Positions 14,612 through 16,642 of a stretch of DNA of 16,642 nt are shown one piece after another. The position numbers and the translations under genes were made by a program. Where the stretch lies: assembly GCA_022561255.1 (NCBI GenBank), contig JADFRO010000022.1, forward strand, positions 1-16,642, given 5' to 3'. This DNA is from Planctomycetota bacterium (GTDB taxonomy: Bacteria > Planctomycetota > Phycisphaerae > UBA1845). Below the pieces are notes generated by a model. It was not told the origin of the DNA and searched no databases. It was given only the letters and a program-made list of their open reading frames with translations. The number at the start of each line of letters is the position of its first letter. Position 1 is the first letter of the stretch.

Positions 14612-16642
14612 TCAAGTCGACGCTGTCGCTGCCTCTTCGGCGACGACGGCCTTGCGTGACAGCTTGATTCGGCCCTGGTCGTCGATCGAGATTACCTTAA
14701 CCCGAACCGTGTCGCCGATCTTCACGACGTCGGACGCGGATTTCACGTACTCCGTATCCAACTCGCTGATGTGGCACAGTCCGTCCTGCCCCGGCGCAAC
14801 TTCGATGAACGCCCCGAAGTCCTTTACGCTGCTGACCTTTCCGGTGTAAATCTTCCCGACCTTGACCTCAGCCGTGACCGCTTCGATCATCTCGATGGCC
14901 CGCTCGGCACCCCGCATGTCCAGGCAGGCGACGTTGATCGTTCCGTCGTCGTCGATTTCCACCTTGGCCGACGTCTCCGCCTCGATCAACTTGATGTACT
15001 TGCCGCCCGGTCCGATCACCTTTCCGATCTTCTCCGGATTGATCTTGATCGTGAGGATTCGCGGTGCGAACTCGCTCGTCTTGGCTCGCGGAGCCTCCAA
15101 CGTCGATAGCATCGATTTGAGGATGCTCATCCGCGACTTCTTGGCGAGCTCCAACGTCTCCAGAACGCGCTCGTGCGGCAGCCCTCGACCTTTCAGATCC
15201 AATTGGACGGCCGTAATGCCGCGCTGCGTACCGGCGACTTTGAAATCCATCGCGCCGAAGTGATCCTCTTCACCGAGAATGTCCACGACGAGCTTGTGCT
15301 TTCCGTCTTTCTCGAACATCCCCACCGAAATACCGGCGACGGGCTGTTTGATCGGGACGCCCGCGTCCATCAGCGCCAGACATCCGCCGCACACCGACGC
15401 CATGGAACTCGAACCGTTGGATTCCATAATCTCCGATACGAGGCGAATGGTGTAGGGGAATTTGTCCGGTGTGGGTAAGACCGCCTCAAGCGCTTTTTCC
15501 GCCAGGTTTCCGTGGCCGATCTCGCGGCGACTGGTGAAACCGACCCGCTTGACCTCTCCCGTGCACATCGGCGGGAAGTTGTAATGCAGCATGAACTTCT
15601 TGCTGTACTCTTCGCCGAGTCCGTCGACGATCTGTTCGTCCCGTCCCGTCCCAAGCGTGATGACGCACAGCGCTTGTGTCTCGCCACGTTGGAACATGGC
15701 GGATCCGTGTACGCGAGGCAGAACCGCGACCTCGCAGTCGATCTGGCGGATTTCGTCTGCAGCGCGACCGTCCGATCGCTTGTCCTCGTTCACCACCATG
15801 TCCGCGATGATCTCGCCTTCGATTTCGTCAAGCAGATCGCGAACGACCGACCAGGGGTGCGGCGGATCGTCGACACCCTCTGGACAGTATTCCTCCCTCG
15901 CAGTTTTGTAGACCACTTTAACAGCCGCGTACCGATCCTGCTTGCCGGACACGCGACGTGCCTCGCGCAAGCGACCTTCAAACTTCGTGCGAAGCTCGTC
16001 AGCCAAATCCTCGGTAGGCGGCGGCGGCGTCCACTCGACCGGTTTCCCAGCTTTATCCGCCAACTCCTGAATCATTCCGCACATCTCGACGATGGCTTTG
16101 TGGCCGAACAGAATGGCGTCGGCGATCACCTCCTCCGACACCTCCATCGCACCGACCTCGATCATGTTGATGGCGTCTTTGTGGCCGGCGAGCACCATCT
16201 CCATCGTGGCGTATTCCAATTGGTGCGGCGTGGGGTTTAAAACGTATTTCTCGTCGACGTAGCCGACCCGGCAAGAAGCGCTGGGGCCCTCGAACGGAAT
16301 CTGCGAAATGCTCAGCGCCGCCGAAGCACCGACCATGGCCACGACGTCCGGCTCTACCTCAGGATCAGCGGCGAACACCATCGCCTGGATAAGCACTTCA
16401 TCCATGAAGCCCTTGGCAAACATCGGGCGTATGGGTCTGTCGATCATACGCATCGTGAGGATTTCCTTTTGCGTCGGGCGCGCCTCACGCTTAAAAAAAC
16501 CGCCGGGAAACTTGCCGGCGGCGTAGGTTTTCTCACGGTAATCCACCGTCAGCGGGAAAAAGTCGATGCCTTCACGAGGTGTCCCCGTGACCACCGCCAC
16601 AAGAACAACCGTGTCGCCGTAAGACACGACGACCGCCCCGGC
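14612..16642 (-). CDS. pnp: Polynucleotide phosphorylase (5' end beyond window)
   Basis: The 3'-to-5' phosphorolytic exoribonuclease of the RNA degradation machinery. The visible ~676 codons are open to the right edge (AGAVVVSYGDTVVLVAV), so only about 20-30 N-terminal residues are missing; the GTG at 16625-16627 is internal. Domains in order are RNase PH 1 (REARPTQKEILTMRMIDRPIRP), the all-helical linker, RNase PH 2, KH and S1. RNase PH 2 shows the phosphate-binding ESNGSSSMASVCGG and the catalytic aspartates in GEEDHFGAMDFK. The KH domain has KIGKVIGPGGKYIK with the GxxG loop. The S1 domain reads GKIYTGKVSSVKDFGAFIEV to GRIKLSRKAV. Length and layout match the family, and the tail ends soon after S1. 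rpsO, the usual upstream neighbour, would lie outside the window. Confidence 0.97.
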   Translation of the reverse strand, partial: AGAVVVSYGDTVVLVAVVTGTPREGIDFFPLTVDYREKTYAAGKFPGGFFKREARPTQKEILTMRMIDRPIRPMFAKGFMDEVLIQAMVFAADPEVEPDVVAMVGASAALSISQIPFEGPSASCRVGYVDEKYVLNPTPHQLEYATMEMVLAGHKDAINMIEVGAMEVSEEVIADAILFGHKAIVEMCGMIQELADKAGKPVEWTPPPPTEDLADELRTKFEGRLREARRVSGKQDRYAAVKVVYKTAREEYCPEGVDDPPHPWSVVRDLLDEIEGEIIADMVVNEDKRSDGRAADEIRQIDCEVAVLPRVHGSAMFQRGETQALCVITLGTGRDEQIVDGLGEEYSKKFMLHYNFPPMCTGEVKRVGFTSRREIGHGNLAEKALEAVLPTPDKFPYTIRLVSEIMESNGSSSMASVCGGCLALMDAGVPIKQPVAGISVGMFEKDGKHKLVVDILGEEDHFGAMDFKVAGTQRGITAVQLDLKGRGLPHERVLETLELAKKSRMSILKSMLSTLEAPRAKTSEFAPRILTIKINPEKIGKVIGPGGKYIKLIEAETSAKVEIDDDGTINVACLDMRGAERAIEMIEAVTAEVKVGKIYTGKVSSVKDFGAFIEVAPGQDGLCHISELDTEYVKSASDVVKIGDTVRVKVISIDDQGRIKLSRKAVVAEEAATAST

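Overview
The window looks like a chromosomal segment of a GC-rich member of the Planctomycetota or a close relative, most likely from an uncultured lineage. That placement is inference. It rests on a membrane protein with a CxxCGYNL...CPECG zinc ribbon, on a dispersed repeat that translates as SRDREGAD, on GGCGGGC/GCCCGCC intergenic hairpins, and on a floA locus with two nfeD genes followed by a proline-rich protein. TGA ends many of the genes here, so the genetic code is standard.

Layout. At 1-1205 (+) lies the C-terminal part of a DUF4139 protein whose frame is broken by an in-frame TGA at 24-26. At 1276-2283 (-) is a WD40/TolB-like beta-propeller gene cut off at its 5' end by an IS5-family (IS427-like) insertion sequence at 2286-3188. 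The transposase of that element is itself split over two frames. The stretch 3189-3429 holds no convincing gene, only short tandem and inverted repeats. At 3430-5013 (-) is a multi-pass membrane protein with a zinc ribbon. The stretch 5014-5345 holds a pair of ~62-bp hairpin repeats, the second inside a larger inverted repeat. At 5346-6581 (+) is hutI (histidine degradation). A 230-bp spacer with the SRDREGAD-type repeat follows, then a GDP-L-fucose synthase-like gene (6812-7780, +).

At 7899-11911 (+) is a four-gene cluster: a membrane-bound ClpP-class protease of the long NfeD type, a short NfeD protein, the flotillin-like scaffold FloA, and a single-span proline-rich protein. The first three form a known membrane-microdomain module. 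The fourth is a candidate new partner.

From 11981 to the right edge everything is on the minus strand. In transcription order it runs pnp (5' end beyond the window), a cold-shock protein, a soluble NtrB-like histidine kinase, and an NtrC-like sigma-54 activator. The two converging transcription units meet in the 69-bp gap 11912-11980. No tRNA, rRNA, CRISPR array or prophage was seen. I did not find a clearly novel system. The most useful leads are the interrupted DUF4139 gene, the fourth gene of the NfeD/FloA cluster, and the repeat families.
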